Assembly: GCA_036383515.1 (NCBI GenBank)
Contig: DASVOE010000114.1
Coordinates: forward strand, 36,520 to 100,519
DNA from: CADEDV01 sp036383515
GTDB taxonomy: Bacteria; Bacteroidota; Bacteroidia; Chitinophagales; Chitinophagaceae
Direction of reading: 5' to 3'
Length of the DNA stretch: 64,000 nt
The translations under genes were made by a program, and so were the position numbers. The notes under the pieces are model-generated. The model made no database searches. It saw only the letters and a list, made by a program, of their open reading frames with translations, and was not told the origin of the DNA. Of this stretch, positions 55,671-63,779 are shown piece after piece; the first letter of the stretch is position 1; each line of letters begins with the position of its first letter.

Positions 55671-56744
55671 TCAATAGAGCTGCGGATATAAAATTTCTTT
55701 TTCGACCGAAGCAACAAAGCTTGCGATGTCAGCGGCGGTATGATCATAGCGGATCATAAAGGAAACAACGGGCTGTTGTTCGTCATGTGCCGCTGTCAAA
55801 ACTGTCCTGATCCCATCTTTTTCAAGACGGTTGCTGAGTTTTATTGTCCAATCGGGTAATGAACCGGAAATATGCTGAACAGGAAAAATGCCACCACCAG
55901 GTTTTATTCCCATCTTCATTAATTGTTTCCGAACATATCTTACATGCTGCCACAATTTCGCCCGACATTTATCACCCTTTTGCTGGTTAAGAAATAATGC
56001 ATTCAATGCAGCATGCAGGTGAGCAGTACTTACCGGGCTTGAATGTATCCTTGTCTCACTTTTTTTTCTGAAGGCTGAAATAAATGTATTGCTACCACTT
56101 ATAATTGCCATCGGCACACCAAATGCTTTTGCAAGCGATACCACTGTTACAATATTCGCATCATGTACATTCAGCCATTTCAAAATTCCTCCACCGCCAT
56201 TACCATAGGGGATTGAACTATTTGGTCGCTTTCCAAGAATTCCGAATGCCTGTGTATCGTCAATAATGACCCGACCTCCGTATGGCCTCACAATATTTGA
56301 ATAATCATTTACCGGCGATGCTCTGCCACACACCGGGCACCATCCATCGGTCATCACTACCGGATAGCCTGCGACCATTTTATTTTTATCAACCATTCGC
56401 TGCAGGTGAGCAGCATCCAGGTGGTTAAAGGATAAAACTTTTATTCCAGCCACTGATAGTTTTTCAATACCATACCTGGAAACAGGATAAATTTTTTCGT
56501 CTATAAAGAGCTTGATTCGTTTCTTGCTCAACAGCCCAAACAAGTCTGAATAAATATGCATGGTAGATGGTGCACAGATTCCACTTTCAAGCCCCTGCAT
56601 TGCCGCTACTGTTGCCCCCACTTTCTTGCTGGTAACCGTTTCATAAAGCCCTGCCGGCATTCCTGTCGTAAGTTGGTTCCAGGTTTTTAACTCCGTACTA
56701 TCATGTTTCATTCCAAGGTACAGGGACGAAATGAAATCGCTCAT
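55671..56744 (-). CDS. PLP-dependent aminotransferase class I/II, AONS/KBL-like
   Basis: A 357-residue fold-type I PLP enzyme. RVIIDDTQAFGILG (158-171) matches the DDSHAxGxxG motif that holds the PLP pyridine nitrogen, and SLAKAFGVP (203-211) supplies the Schiff-base Lys206. AONS and KBL enzymes condense an amino acid with an acyl-CoA. This one is shorter than the usual 390-400 residues, lacks the usual glycine-rich N-terminal reach, and has an inserted CPVCG motif (136-140) beside the active-site region. It starts within the stop of the 656-residue gene (ATGA overlap at 56741-56744), so the two products are probably made in step. Its substrate is open; lipid or modified-amino-acid synthesis is possible. 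Confidence 0.8.
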   Translation of the reverse strand: MSDFISSLYLGMKHDSTELKTWNQLTTGMPAGLYETVTSKKVGATVAAMQGLESGICAPSTMHIYSDLFGLLSKKRIKLFIDEKIYPVSRYGIEKLSVAGIKVLSFNHLDAAHLQRMVDKNKMVAGYPVVMTDGWCPVCGRASPVNDYSNIVRPYGGRVIIDDTQAFGILGKRPNSSIPYGNGGGGILKWLNVHDANIVTVVSLAKAFGVPMAIISGSNTFISAFRKKSETRIHSSPVSTAHLHAALNALFLNQQKGDKCRAKLWQHVRYVRKQLMKMGIKPGGGIFPVQHISGSLPDWTIKLSNRLEKDGIRTVLTAAHDEQQPVVSFMIRYDHTAADIASFVASVEKEILYPQLY

Positions 56745-58711
56745 ACTCGTATCTTGATGTTTTGTTCTGTCAGCCGACGGATTAAATGAAATGATGGTTG
56801 TTGTGCATCTATGACTCCATCTTCACGGGTGAGATCAACACCAGTGACGGCACGATAAGCATGCATATAATTTTGAATCTGCGGACGCCAGAAGATTGCC
56901 CAGTTTGCTGCCTGGTCACGGTTGATCACATCACTCCATGCGCCATACCGGATAGAAAGAACAATTTGTTCACCGAATATTCCCAGGTCGCGAAAATGAA
57001 GCACATTCGTTTTTGTCCAGTTGTGCATCTGGTTCAGTACACCAACTCTGTCCATCCATGGTTCGGGATATGCCACCATCTGGCGGGTTGGAAGGAATTC
57101 CCTGAATTCGGGCCTGGCGAGTATATACTGTTGCATCAGCATTTCGATTCTCGCTGTTGATGGAAGATCGCCAAACTGGTTATGCGCACCTTCGCTCAAT
57201 ATCATGTGTACTTCTTTCAGTGCATTCATGATGGGGAAACCATCTGCCACAACTGTAGTATCATCGTACTGGTGATAAAACTTGATGCACAGATTCAGCA
57301 GTGTGTGAAAGGCTTCGATAAACTTGCTTCTGCTATCTGCAGGACGTAATCCTTTAACAGCTGTTCCCTGCAGCGTGATTCCATAATGGTGATCATATTC
57401 ATAGGCCCTGCGACGTACGGTTAAACGATGTTGTTCATCCTGGATATAACCCCACATCAGGTTATTGAGTGGGCGAAGTGGACCGATCTCCACATTAGCC
57501 AATGGATCAATGGCACCTTCACCACGAATATTCTGGAATCTTCTTGCAATCGTTCCTAATCCTTGCACCATCATACTCTCCTCATGCCAGTAAGACCATA
57601 TCAATTCGATAAAGCAAGGAAATTGCAATTTGGAGGAGATCAGGCCATAACAAGTTTCCATTTCGCGACCGGCCCTTAGACCATCATCGAGGTAATCAAG
57701 AAATGTTTGTTCGAACGGCATTGATTTGAAATCAAGGTCAGGAAGCTTTTGCCGGATCAGTGCGAGGTAAGGCAGGATCTTTTCTGTTTCAGGGTTACCG
57801 GTTACTCTTTTCACAGCTTTGAGGTATTCATTGTATTGAAGTTGGAAACTGGCATCAGGCACACCAAATACCTGGATGCTTCCCATAAGAAATGCTTCTG
57901 TCGCTACTTTTAAAGCCCTGTAAGCATCAACACTATTAAAAGGAAGACTCCGCTGTGCGTTTATGGTTTTAAGTTTATCCCTGAACGTCTCTTCGGTAGC
58001 AACACTGAAAGGATTGGGACCACCACAAAAAAGAAAATCCATAAACTCACTATATCGTCTGAAAGAAAGAGCATTGGTGCCATTGCGAATCACCGTCCAG
58101 AGTGCCGTATCTTTTGTGATGAATGGGTTTACCGGTTGAAGACCTACAGGTAGATAAGTTGGAAAGCTTACATTATTGCGGTCAAGACCTTCTGCCTCTG
58201 TAGCAAGGCTTCCATTAGCAATGTTTGGCTGGAAATTATCAATAATGGATTGGTGAACGTAAAAGGGGTTGGAAGATGCTAAAATCTCCAGCGAGGGCCT
58301 TATGCCCAGCACTTCTATTTCCTCCCAATAGGCATACTTTGACAACACGTTTACGATTTGTTCGCCAGAATCAATGTCTGCAATATCCAGCACATACTTT
58401 AGTTCCAATTCGACAGGATCGGAAGCACCTGCAACATTGGGGCTGGCTTTCAAAAGTTTTGCAGTTAACTCCCTGGAATCGGTATCGGTTTGAAATGTGA
58501 ACGCCTGGTTGAAGAATTCATTCCACGTCGTATAATCGTCAACGTAAGCATCGTAATCTTTAATATCGAGAAAGACAAGATCCATCGTCATATAGACTTT
58601 GTCTCCAACTTTAATTACAAGATCACCTGATTCCACCTTTCCAACGGTTACTCTTATATCTCTCATTGCTAATGCGTAACCGCCAGTTGCATTTTTAATT
58701 ATTAAAGACAT
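56741..58711 (-). CDS. Large protein of unknown function in the E/F-rich operon
   Basis: A 656-residue soluble protein without signal peptide or membrane segments. Residues 1-110 are beta-rich (LIIKNATGGYALAMRDIRVT, VTVGKVESGDLVIKVGDKVY). The remaining part is mainly helical, with many aromatic and acidic residues, and ends with ANWAIFWRPQIQNYMHAYRA and VTGVDL. No known family or catalytic motif is recognised. Its size and central place between the metallopeptidase-like gene and the PLP gene suggest a scaffold or a new enzyme of the pathway. Overlap with the next gene is 4 bp. Confidence 0.75.
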   Translation of the reverse strand: MSLIIKNATGGYALAMRDIRVTVGKVESGDLVIKVGDKVYMTMDLVFLDIKDYDAYVDDYTTWNEFFNQAFTFQTDTDSRELTAKLLKASPNVAGASDPVELELKYVLDIADIDSGEQIVNVLSKYAYWEEIEVLGIRPSLEILASSNPFYVHQSIIDNFQPNIANGSLATEAEGLDRNNVSFPTYLPVGLQPVNPFITKDTALWTVIRNGTNALSFRRYSEFMDFLFCGGPNPFSVATEETFRDKLKTINAQRSLPFNSVDAYRALKVATEAFLMGSIQVFGVPDASFQLQYNEYLKAVKRVTGNPETEKILPYLALIRQKLPDLDFKSMPFEQTFLDYLDDGLRAGREMETCYGLISSKLQFPCFIELIWSYWHEESMMVQGLGTIARRFQNIRGEGAIDPLANVEIGPLRPLNNLMWGYIQDEQHRLTVRRRAYEYDHHYGITLQGTAVKGLRPADSRSKFIEAFHTLLNLCIKFYHQYDDTTVVADGFPIMNALKEVHMILSEGAHNQFGDLPSTARIEMLMQQYILARPEFREFLPTRQMVAYPEPWMDRVGVLNQMHNWTKTNVLHFRDLGIFGEQIVLSIRYGAWSDVINRDQAANWAIFWRPQIQNYMHAYRAVTGVDLTREDGVIDAQQPSFHLIRRLTEQNIKIRV

Positions 58712-58740
58712 TTTTTTTAGTTTTTAGTTAAAAGATTCGT

Positions 58741-60018
58741 TTAGATATTCACGAGGGCCCAATGCTGTAGCATGCGGGATAAAACCCTGTTTTCTGAAAA
58801 AGTTGTAATAACATTATCTGCTCTTGCCTGGCCAATCACTGCGAATACCAGTGAGGGTCGTTGATTAGCCATTATCTTATAATTGTTCTTCCATTGCCGG
58901 TAATAGGTTCGTAAATGTTCCGGCTGCCGTTGTTGCAAGGGAAAGATTTCCCTGAGCGCCTTGCCGTTTAACTTCACTGGTTTATGTTCCGTAACCAATT
59001 TTGCAAATAAGGGGATCGTCTCTTCAAGGTTATTGATGATGTCAAGCTGGGCCCGCTTCAGATTACTTTTCGGATACATGGTTTCCCATAAAACTTCCAG
59101 GCGGTGCCATTGATCTTCCGGGTATAATATTTTACCAAATCCCAGGCTGATCTTTACTCTTATCCAGGGAAATGGATGCGGATCATCGTCAATGGCCCTG
59201 AATACAAAATATTTCGGCAAGCTCACTACACTCATTAAACCCGTTGTTGCACTTATACCCAGGAAACTAACGGCCCACATATCAGAAAGTATTTCGGATA
59301 TCCAGCGGCTGAGCAGTTTCCATGATTTTCCATGTTGCGCATCACTTCTGGCCAATCCTTCCAACACCGGTTTGAGCGAAGGGATAAGATCCAGTAATGC
59401 AGAACCCTGGTGACCTACTTCATGTACCAATGATGATCCAATGCCACTTGCTACCATACGTTCTCTTGGAATCTTTATAACTGCTACGGGATTTTCATCA
59501 CCACCAGGCAGTCTTGTTCTTGCTCTCCTGATTGCAGCGCCATGTCCGCGATCAAGATAACAAATCAGGGGTGGCGCATCCTGTATACCGCCATTGACAT
59601 TTAATGCGTCTTTGGCAAAAACATCCAGCCCTGCAATCCATACCCCCGTTGCATGCTCGCTACGTTGACTCACCACATCGGCAAAAATGTCAAACTGGTC
59701 CAGCAACGAATTAAACTGCAGCTTCAACACGGAATAAGCAGCCTGGCATTTTTCAAACCGTATGTTGTCAGTATTCTTTAAACTATTAATAAAGACCTGT
59801 ACCCGGTCGCCTATCATTTTTTTTCCCTTTACGATCAATTCATGTATGCCTTTCTGTGCAACATAGGGGATGGCGGCAGCTGTTACCATTGGCATGGAGG
59901 TTTCAAACGGTTGCAATTGCTTAAGCCTGGTTAAAAGACCCTGTGCTTCGTTGATCAGGAATAAGCGATATTTTACTTCGCTCCCTGTAGTATTAACTTG
60001 TTGCCCTGGCGTATCCAT
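58741..60018 (-). CDS. Zincin-like metallopeptidase candidate
   Basis: A 425-residue protein. HEVGH at 199-203 in SSLVHEVGHQGSALL, followed by EILSD at 242-246, fits the HExxH...ExxxD pattern of gluzincin-type zinc peptidases. No signal peptide is seen, so action is probably cytoplasmic. The N-terminal 110 residues are helical. The start codon lies inside the end of the upstream E/F-rich gene (46-bp overlap in another frame), a tight arrangement that suggests joint production. A natural idea is that it trims the E/F-rich proteins made by the two preceding genes. Family assignment is by motif only. Confidence 0.72.
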   Translation of the reverse strand: MDTPGQQVNTTGSEVKYRLFLINEAQGLLTRLKQLQPFETSMPMVTAAAIPYVAQKGIHELIVKGKKMIGDRVQVFINSLKNTDNIRFEKCQAAYSVLKLQFNSLLDQFDIFADVVSQRSEHATGVWIAGLDVFAKDALNVNGGIQDAPPLICYLDRGHGAAIRRARTRLPGGDENPVAVIKIPRERMVASGIGSSLVHEVGHQGSALLDLIPSLKPVLEGLARSDAQHGKSWKLLSRWISEILSDMWAVSFLGISATTGLMSVVSLPKYFVFRAIDDDPHPFPWIRVKISLGFGKILYPEDQWHRLEVLWETMYPKSNLKRAQLDIINNLEETIPLFAKLVTEHKPVKLNGKALREIFPLQQRQPEHLRTYYRQWKNNYKIMANQRPSLVFAVIGQARADNVITTFSENRVLSRMLQHWALVNI

Positions 60019-60554
60019 CGTCCTTGTTTTTGCGTAGTGGAATTAGGTGTATAGCCTGTTCTGCGCTGGTTGATGATTGGTCGTGCAGCCTGGTTAATCG
60101 CCTGTGTAACGATCTCTCTTGGCGGCATCGATACGCCACTGCTGATTGCCCTGTTGAGATAGTTCGCTGCCTTACGTATCACCCGAACATAATCAACTGC
60201 TTCCTGTTCTTCATCGCCAAGCAGCCAATTGCCGGCAGCGCTTGCAATTTGTCCACCATACTTTGCTCCATCAGCTCCGCCGAAATAACTGCCCAGGTTC
60301 CTTCCAACACTTGGGAACATTTTTTTACCAAAACTCTTTGCACCGGCAATGAAATCTTTTTTGATTGCCTGTCCCTGCGGTGATTTGTAAACACGTTTTG
60401 CTGTATCCCAGATCTTCCCGAGAAAATTTTCAAACTCGTACTCATTCGAAACCGACATCAGTTCATTGATCATTTCACCTTCGCCTTCGTATTCAAATTC
60501 ATGGGATGTGTTCAGCACTTCCATATTGAATTCATACTCATTTAAACTACTCAT
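59973..60554 (-). CDS. E/F-rich glycine-zipper protein, second paralogue
   Basis: A 193-residue protein. The N-terminus is rich in Glu with aromatic residues (SHEFEYEGEGEMINELMSVS), then comes SNEYEFENFLGKIW (36-49), a Gly/Ala/Lys-rich amphipathic stretch with small-residue spacing (GAKSFGKKMFPSVG, GGADGAKYGGQIASAAGNWL, 71-111), a helical segment (120-140), and the C-terminal signature GRWIRQGNKLILQGAK (178-193). Order and motifs match the gene just upstream, so the two are paralogues. There is no classical signal peptide. It may be membrane-active or self-assembling; this is inferred from composition. Confidence 0.8.
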   Translation of the reverse strand: MSSLNEYEFNMEVLNTSHEFEYEGEGEMINELMSVSNEYEFENFLGKIWDTAKRVYKSPQGQAIKKDFIAGAKSFGKKMFPSVGRNLGSYFGGADGAKYGGQIASAAGNWLLGDEEQEAVDYVRVIRKAANYLNRAISSGVSMPPREIVTQAINQAARPIINQRRTGYTPNSTTQKQGRWIRQGNKLILQGAK

Positions 60555-60602
60555 AGTGTTACTTTTTGTGATTGAGAAAATTGTTAAGAAGCAACAATAG
60601 TT

Positions 60603-61298
60603 TTAAGCACCGTAAACAATAATGTTGTTACCCTGCTTACGCCATGTACCGGCCGACCGGGATTGTGACATGCCATTACTTTGACCATAGCCTCCGCGTC
60701 CGCGCCTGCGCAACAAACCTGGTGCATGATTATAAGCTGCCTGTTTGAGTGATGAGTTAACCACAGCAGCAGCGGGAGCACCTGTTGAAGCAGCAGACGA
60801 AGCTCTGCGTGCAGCATCTGTTGCAAAGCGGACATACCTTCTGGCTACTTCGAATTCGCGGTCTTCATTGCTCAATCCCTCGAGTTCGAGTTCAAACATA
60901 TTTGAAGCAAGGCTTCCAAGTTTGTTGCCTATCAATCCACCGGCACCGGGAAGAATAAAATTGCCGGCAATGCCGCCAACAACAGGCAACGCTTTTTTGG
61001 CAATGGATTTCAAGCCACCAATCAGTGATTTACCAATACCCGATTTGGCGAAATTGGAAACACCTTTTGTAACTTTTTTGAACATTTTGCCGAGGAACTG
61101 TTCCAACTCCTGTTCATTGGAAACACCCAGTAATTCTGTGGCCATTTCCATTTCGTAGGCTTCTCCTTCGAGTTCACCCTCGAACTCAAATTCTCCTTCG
61201 CCTTCTCCTTCAAATTCAAATTCGAATTCACCTTCGCCTTCAAATTCGAAAGTATTTTCGAATTCGTATTCATTAGTTGTTCGATCAATGTTGTGCAT
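60603..61298 (-). CDS. E/F-rich glycine-zipper protein, first paralogue
   Basis: A 231-residue protein starting at ATG 61298; an upstream in-frame ATG at 61367 would overlap the predicted promoter and is rejected. Residues 11-50 are almost only Glu, Phe and Gly, often strictly alternating (EFEFEFEGEGEGEFEFEGE). Next comes SNEQELEQFLGKMF (60-73), then a basic helix and a glycine-zipper segment (GIGKSLIGGLKSIAKKALP, VVGGIAGNFILPGAGGLIG, 87-124), an acidic spacer (FELELEGLSNEDREFE), a helix (150-190), an Arg/Gly stretch (RRRGRGGYG) and the C-terminal GTWRKQGNNIIVYGA. This layout suggests an acidic, beta-forming leader masking a cationic membrane-active core. First gene of the operon. Confidence 0.82.
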   Translation of the reverse strand: MHNIDRTTNEYEFENTFEFEGEGEFEFEFEGEGEGEFEFEGELEGEAYEMEMATELLGVSNEQELEQFLGKMFKKVTKGVSNFAKSGIGKSLIGGLKSIAKKALPVVGGIAGNFILPGAGGLIGNKLGSLASNMFELELEGLSNEDREFEVARRYVRFATDAARRASSAASTGAPAAAVVNSSLKQAAYNHAPGLLRRRGRGGYGQSNGMSQSRSAGTWRKQGNNIIVYGA

Positions 61299-61731
61299 AA
61301 TTTTTTGTTTTAAGATGAAGAAATGCATTAATAGACTCCGGCTAAAAGTTTTCAAAGCCGGTGCCATAAAGCAAATCGTTGCTGCTCAGCAGCATCTTAA
61401 AAAAGTGTTGCGAAAATTTTTTCGTAATGAAATGAACTGGCGGGTGTATGCGAAAAATAAATCGTCAGAGATAAGGAGCGCAGTAGTTTGATTCTCTCTG
61501 CACATGTGGCGAGGTTCAACTATCCTTACACAGAAAAAATATATCTCTATTACTATTATTACTGGAGTTCACCAGCGGCTCTTTGGTTACACACTCGTGA
61601 TAATAAAGTCAGCTTAAGGACTATTGTAACCTATTTATAGCCTATTCACTCTACTATTTATCGGCCTCAAATCTTTTAATTGGCTGAACTTTGCTCAGGA
61701 CCTCGAAAACAAAGAAAAAATATCATTACAC
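61299..61731. other. Divergent intergenic region between the E/F-rich operon and the ECF sigma operon
   Basis: About 430 nt. It holds the sigma54-like element at 61351-61366 for the minus strand and must contain the promoter of the sigma factor gene at 61732. A 68-codon plus-strand ORF at 61288-61491, which is basic and starts inside the E/F-rich gene, is judged spurious. The stretch 61500-61730 is AT-rich without a clear TAnnTTTG box. Confidence 0.5.
61351..61366 (-). promoter_or_regulatory. Sigma54-like -24/-12 element for the E/F-rich operon
   Basis: Minus strand TGGCACCGGCTTTGAA. It matches the sigma54 consensus TGGCACG-N4-TTGCA at TGGCAC, at TTG and at the final A, with the correct 10-nt spacing, but the -12 GC is GA. 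The predicted start near 61341 is about 43 nt before the ATG at 61298. Confidence 0.4.
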
Positions 61732-62397
61732 ATGGAAGTCGTCAAACAGTTTGGAACGATCACGGAAACCGAAGCGATTAAAAGGGTTCTTGCAGGGGAA
61801 ACGGAGCTTTTCGAGATCCTCGTCAGGAGAAATAATCCTTTTCTATATAAGACCGGTCGTTCTTATGGATACAATCACGAGGATACGGAAGACCTGATGC
61901 AGGAAGCATTTATAGCCGCTTACCAGAGCCTCGCTTCATTTGAACACAGGTCCTCGTTTAAAACCTGGATCACAAGGATCATGCTTAACGGGTGCTATCA
62001 CAAGTCCAGAAAACTCAGTTTTAAAAATGAAAAGACAACCGACACAATCATTCATGAAAAAGAAATACCCATGTTTGTAAATGATGAAATCAACGAACCC
62101 GATAAAGCATTCGTGAATAAAGAGCTGAGCCAGATTATCGGCAATGCGCTTACCCGCATCCCTGTTGATTACCGGATGGTGTTTTCGCTTCGCGAATTAA
62201 GCGGGTTAAATACAAATGAGACAGCGGAAGTATTGGATATTTCAGCGGTCAATGTAAAAGTGCGGCTAAACCGTGCCCGTCATATGCTCAGGACAGTCAT
62301 TGAAAAAATGTATAGTCCTGAAGATGTTTTTGAATTCAATCTTATCTATTGCGATAAGATCGTCCACCATGTAATGAAAGCCATTAATAAATCCTGA
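61732..62397 (+). CDS. ECF-type RNA polymerase sigma factor
   Basis: A 221-residue sigma70-family factor. Region 2 is seen at about 20-95 (LFEILVRRNNPFLYKTGRSY, DTEDLMQEAFIAAYQSLASF, SSFKTWITRIMLN). Region 4 lies at about 145-190 (LTRIPVDYRMVFSLRELSGL, NTNETAEVLDISAVNVKVRL, NRARHMLR). The C-terminal about 30 residues (SPEDVFEFNLIYCDKIVHHV) extend past region 4. No anti-sigma gene is next to it; instead it is followed after 4 nt by folE. It is divergent from the E/F-rich operon and could regulate either side. Confidence 0.93.
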   Translation: MEVVKQFGTITETEAIKRVLAGETELFEILVRRNNPFLYKTGRSYGYNHEDTEDLMQEAFIAAYQSLASFEHRSSFKTWITRIMLNGCYHKSRKLSFKNEKTTDTIIHEKEIPMFVNDEINEPDKAFVNKELSQIIGNALTRIPVDYRMVFSLRELSGLNTNETAEVLDISAVNVKVRLNRARHMLRTVIEKMYSPEDVFEFNLIYCDKIVHHVMKAINKS

Positions 62398-62401
62398 ACT
62401 T

Positions 62402-63028
62402 ATGCAAACAAACGGAGCTGCCACTTCACTGGCAATTATCACCCATATAGAAGGAGCTGTGTTAACGGAAGAAATGAAGATAAAACGCATTGGCGATCAT
62501 TTCCGCGAGATCATGCGTATCATGGGACTTGATGTGGATGATCCCGGTATTGTCGATACGCCACAACGGGTAGCGAAAATGTATGTCAGGGAGATATTCA
62601 GTGGTCTTGATCCTTCCAATAAACCGGTAATTACTTTATTTGAAGATAAGTCGAAGCATAATAAAATGATTATTGAAAAGGATATTACTATTTATTCTTA
62701 TTGTGAACATCATTTTGTTCCTATTATAGGGAAAGCACATGTAGCCTATATCTCCCACGGTAAACTGATTGGGTTATCCAAATTGAACAGGATCGTACAA
62801 TACCATGCACGAAAACCTCAATTACAGGAACGGCTCACGGAAGATATAGCCATTTCGATACAGGAAGCTTTAGATATTGCAGATGTAGCTGTGATGGTTG
62901 ATGCAGTGCATCTTTGTGTAGCTTCGAGGGGGATTAGAGATAGTAACAGCAGTACTGTGACCACTCATTACGGCGGTAAGTTCCGTAACGAAAATGTAAA
63001 GCAAGAGTTTTTGTTAACCATTAAATAA
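62402..63028 (+). CDS. folE: GTP cyclohydrolase I
   Basis: A 208-residue enzyme that converts GTP to 7,8-dihydroneopterin triphosphate, the first step to folate and tetrahydrobiopterin. Recognised by PGIVDTPQRVAKMYVRE, the zinc and catalytic YSYCEHHFVPIIGKAHVAYI, GLSKLNRIVQYHARKPQLQE and the late HLCVASRGI with the third zinc ligand Cys. All key residues are present. It is unusual to find it directly behind an ECF sigma gene (4-nt gap) and 2 nt before a flavodoxin-reductase-like gene. Confidence 0.96.
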   Translation: MQTNGAATSLAIITHIEGAVLTEEMKIKRIGDHFREIMRIMGLDVDDPGIVDTPQRVAKMYVREIFSGLDPSNKPVITLFEDKSKHNKMIIEKDITIYSYCEHHFVPIIGKAHVAYISHGKLIGLSKLNRIVQYHARKPQLQERLTEDIAISIQEALDIADVAVMVDAVHLCVASRGIRDSNSSTVTTHYGGKFRNENVKQEFLLTIK

Positions 63029-63030
63029 AC

Positions 63031-63699
63031 ATGATGGAAAATATTACCCGGATATTAAACATTACACCCGTAACCCATGATGTAAGAAGATACAGGTTAG
63101 AAAAACCTGAAGGGTATCATTTTAATCCCGGCCAGGCTACCGAAGTTTCCATAAATAAATCTAACTGGAAAGAAGAGAAAAGGCCTTTTACTTTTACTTC
63201 CCTGAATGAAGATCCTTACCTGGAATTTACCATAAAGAGTTACCGGGATCATAAAGGTGTGACAAATGAATTAGGGAATCTTCATTCCGGCGATGAATTG
63301 ATCATAAGGGATGTTTGGGGAGCCATTGAATACAAAGAGCCTGGTTATTTTATTGCAGGCGGAGCCGGGATAACGCCTTTTATCGCCATCCTGCGGCAAT
63401 TGCATAAAGAAAACAAACTGGATGATAACAAACTTTTTTTCTCTAATAAAACATCAAACGATATTATTCTCAAAGATGAATTTACCGCCATGCTGGGGCA
63501 AAATGCGATGTTTGTTATAACAGATGAACCCGGCAGCCCCTATTACAATAGCTATATTGATGAAAAATTTCTTCAAGCGCAGGTAATTGATTTTTCCCGT
63601 AATTTTTATCTATGTGGTCCTCCTAAAATGGTGGAGGCGCTTACGGATACCCTTCAAAAGCTTGGTGCTTCGCCGGATAGCGTGGTTTTTGAAAAGTAA
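63031..63699 (+). CDS. Flavodoxin/ferredoxin reductase-like FAD-NAD(P) oxidoreductase
   Basis: A 222-residue enzyme of the ferredoxin-NADP reductase superfamily. The FAD-binding beta-barrel shows RPFTFTS (about 50-56), and the nucleotide-binding half shows GGAGITPFIAILRQL (about 110-124) and FYLCGPPKMVEAL (about 190-202). There is no 2Fe-2S domain, so it needs a separate carrier, such as flavodoxin or ferredoxin. It starts 2 nt after folE; joint transcription with the sigma factor and folE suggests a role in pterin or stress redox chemistry. Confidence 0.9.
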   Translation: MMENITRILNITPVTHDVRRYRLEKPEGYHFNPGQATEVSINKSNWKEEKRPFTFTSLNEDPYLEFTIKSYRDHKGVTNELGNLHSGDELIIRDVWGAIEYKEPGYFIAGGAGITPFIAILRQLHKENKLDDNKLFFSNKTSNDIILKDEFTAMLGQNAMFVITDEPGSPYYNSYIDEKFLQAQVIDFSRNFYLCGPPKMVEALTDTLQKLGASPDSVVFEK

Positions 63700-63710
63700 A
63701 TAGGCTCTCC

Positions 63711-63741
63711 TTTTTGAGGTAACAATTTGAAACCTCAAAAA
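63711..63741. terminator. Bidirectional terminator between convergent genes
   Basis: TTTTTGAGGT (63711-63720) and ACCTCAAAAA (63732-63741) form a perfect 10-bp stem, 12 nt after the oxidoreductase stop and 38 nt before the stop of the gene entering from the right. The stem ends in A/T runs on both sides, as expected for a shared terminator. Confidence 0.65.
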
Positions 63742-63779
63742 ATTGTCCTTCTTTTTGAAATTAACTCAAATTATCTCTT

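Noticed and set aside
61299..61367. A 23-residue N-terminal extension of the first E/F-rich protein
   Set aside because: Its ATG lies inside the predicted -24 element, the residues are unlike the acidic leader, and the paralogue lacks such an extension.
61288..61491. A basic 67-codon plus-strand ORF that could be an antimicrobial peptide
   Set aside because: It starts inside the E/F-rich gene, overlaps the regulatory region and has no leader or maturation motif.
61681..61696. TGGCTGAACTTTGCT as a sigma54 promoter for the ECF sigma gene
   Set aside because: The spacing between GG and GC is 9 nt rather than the required 10.
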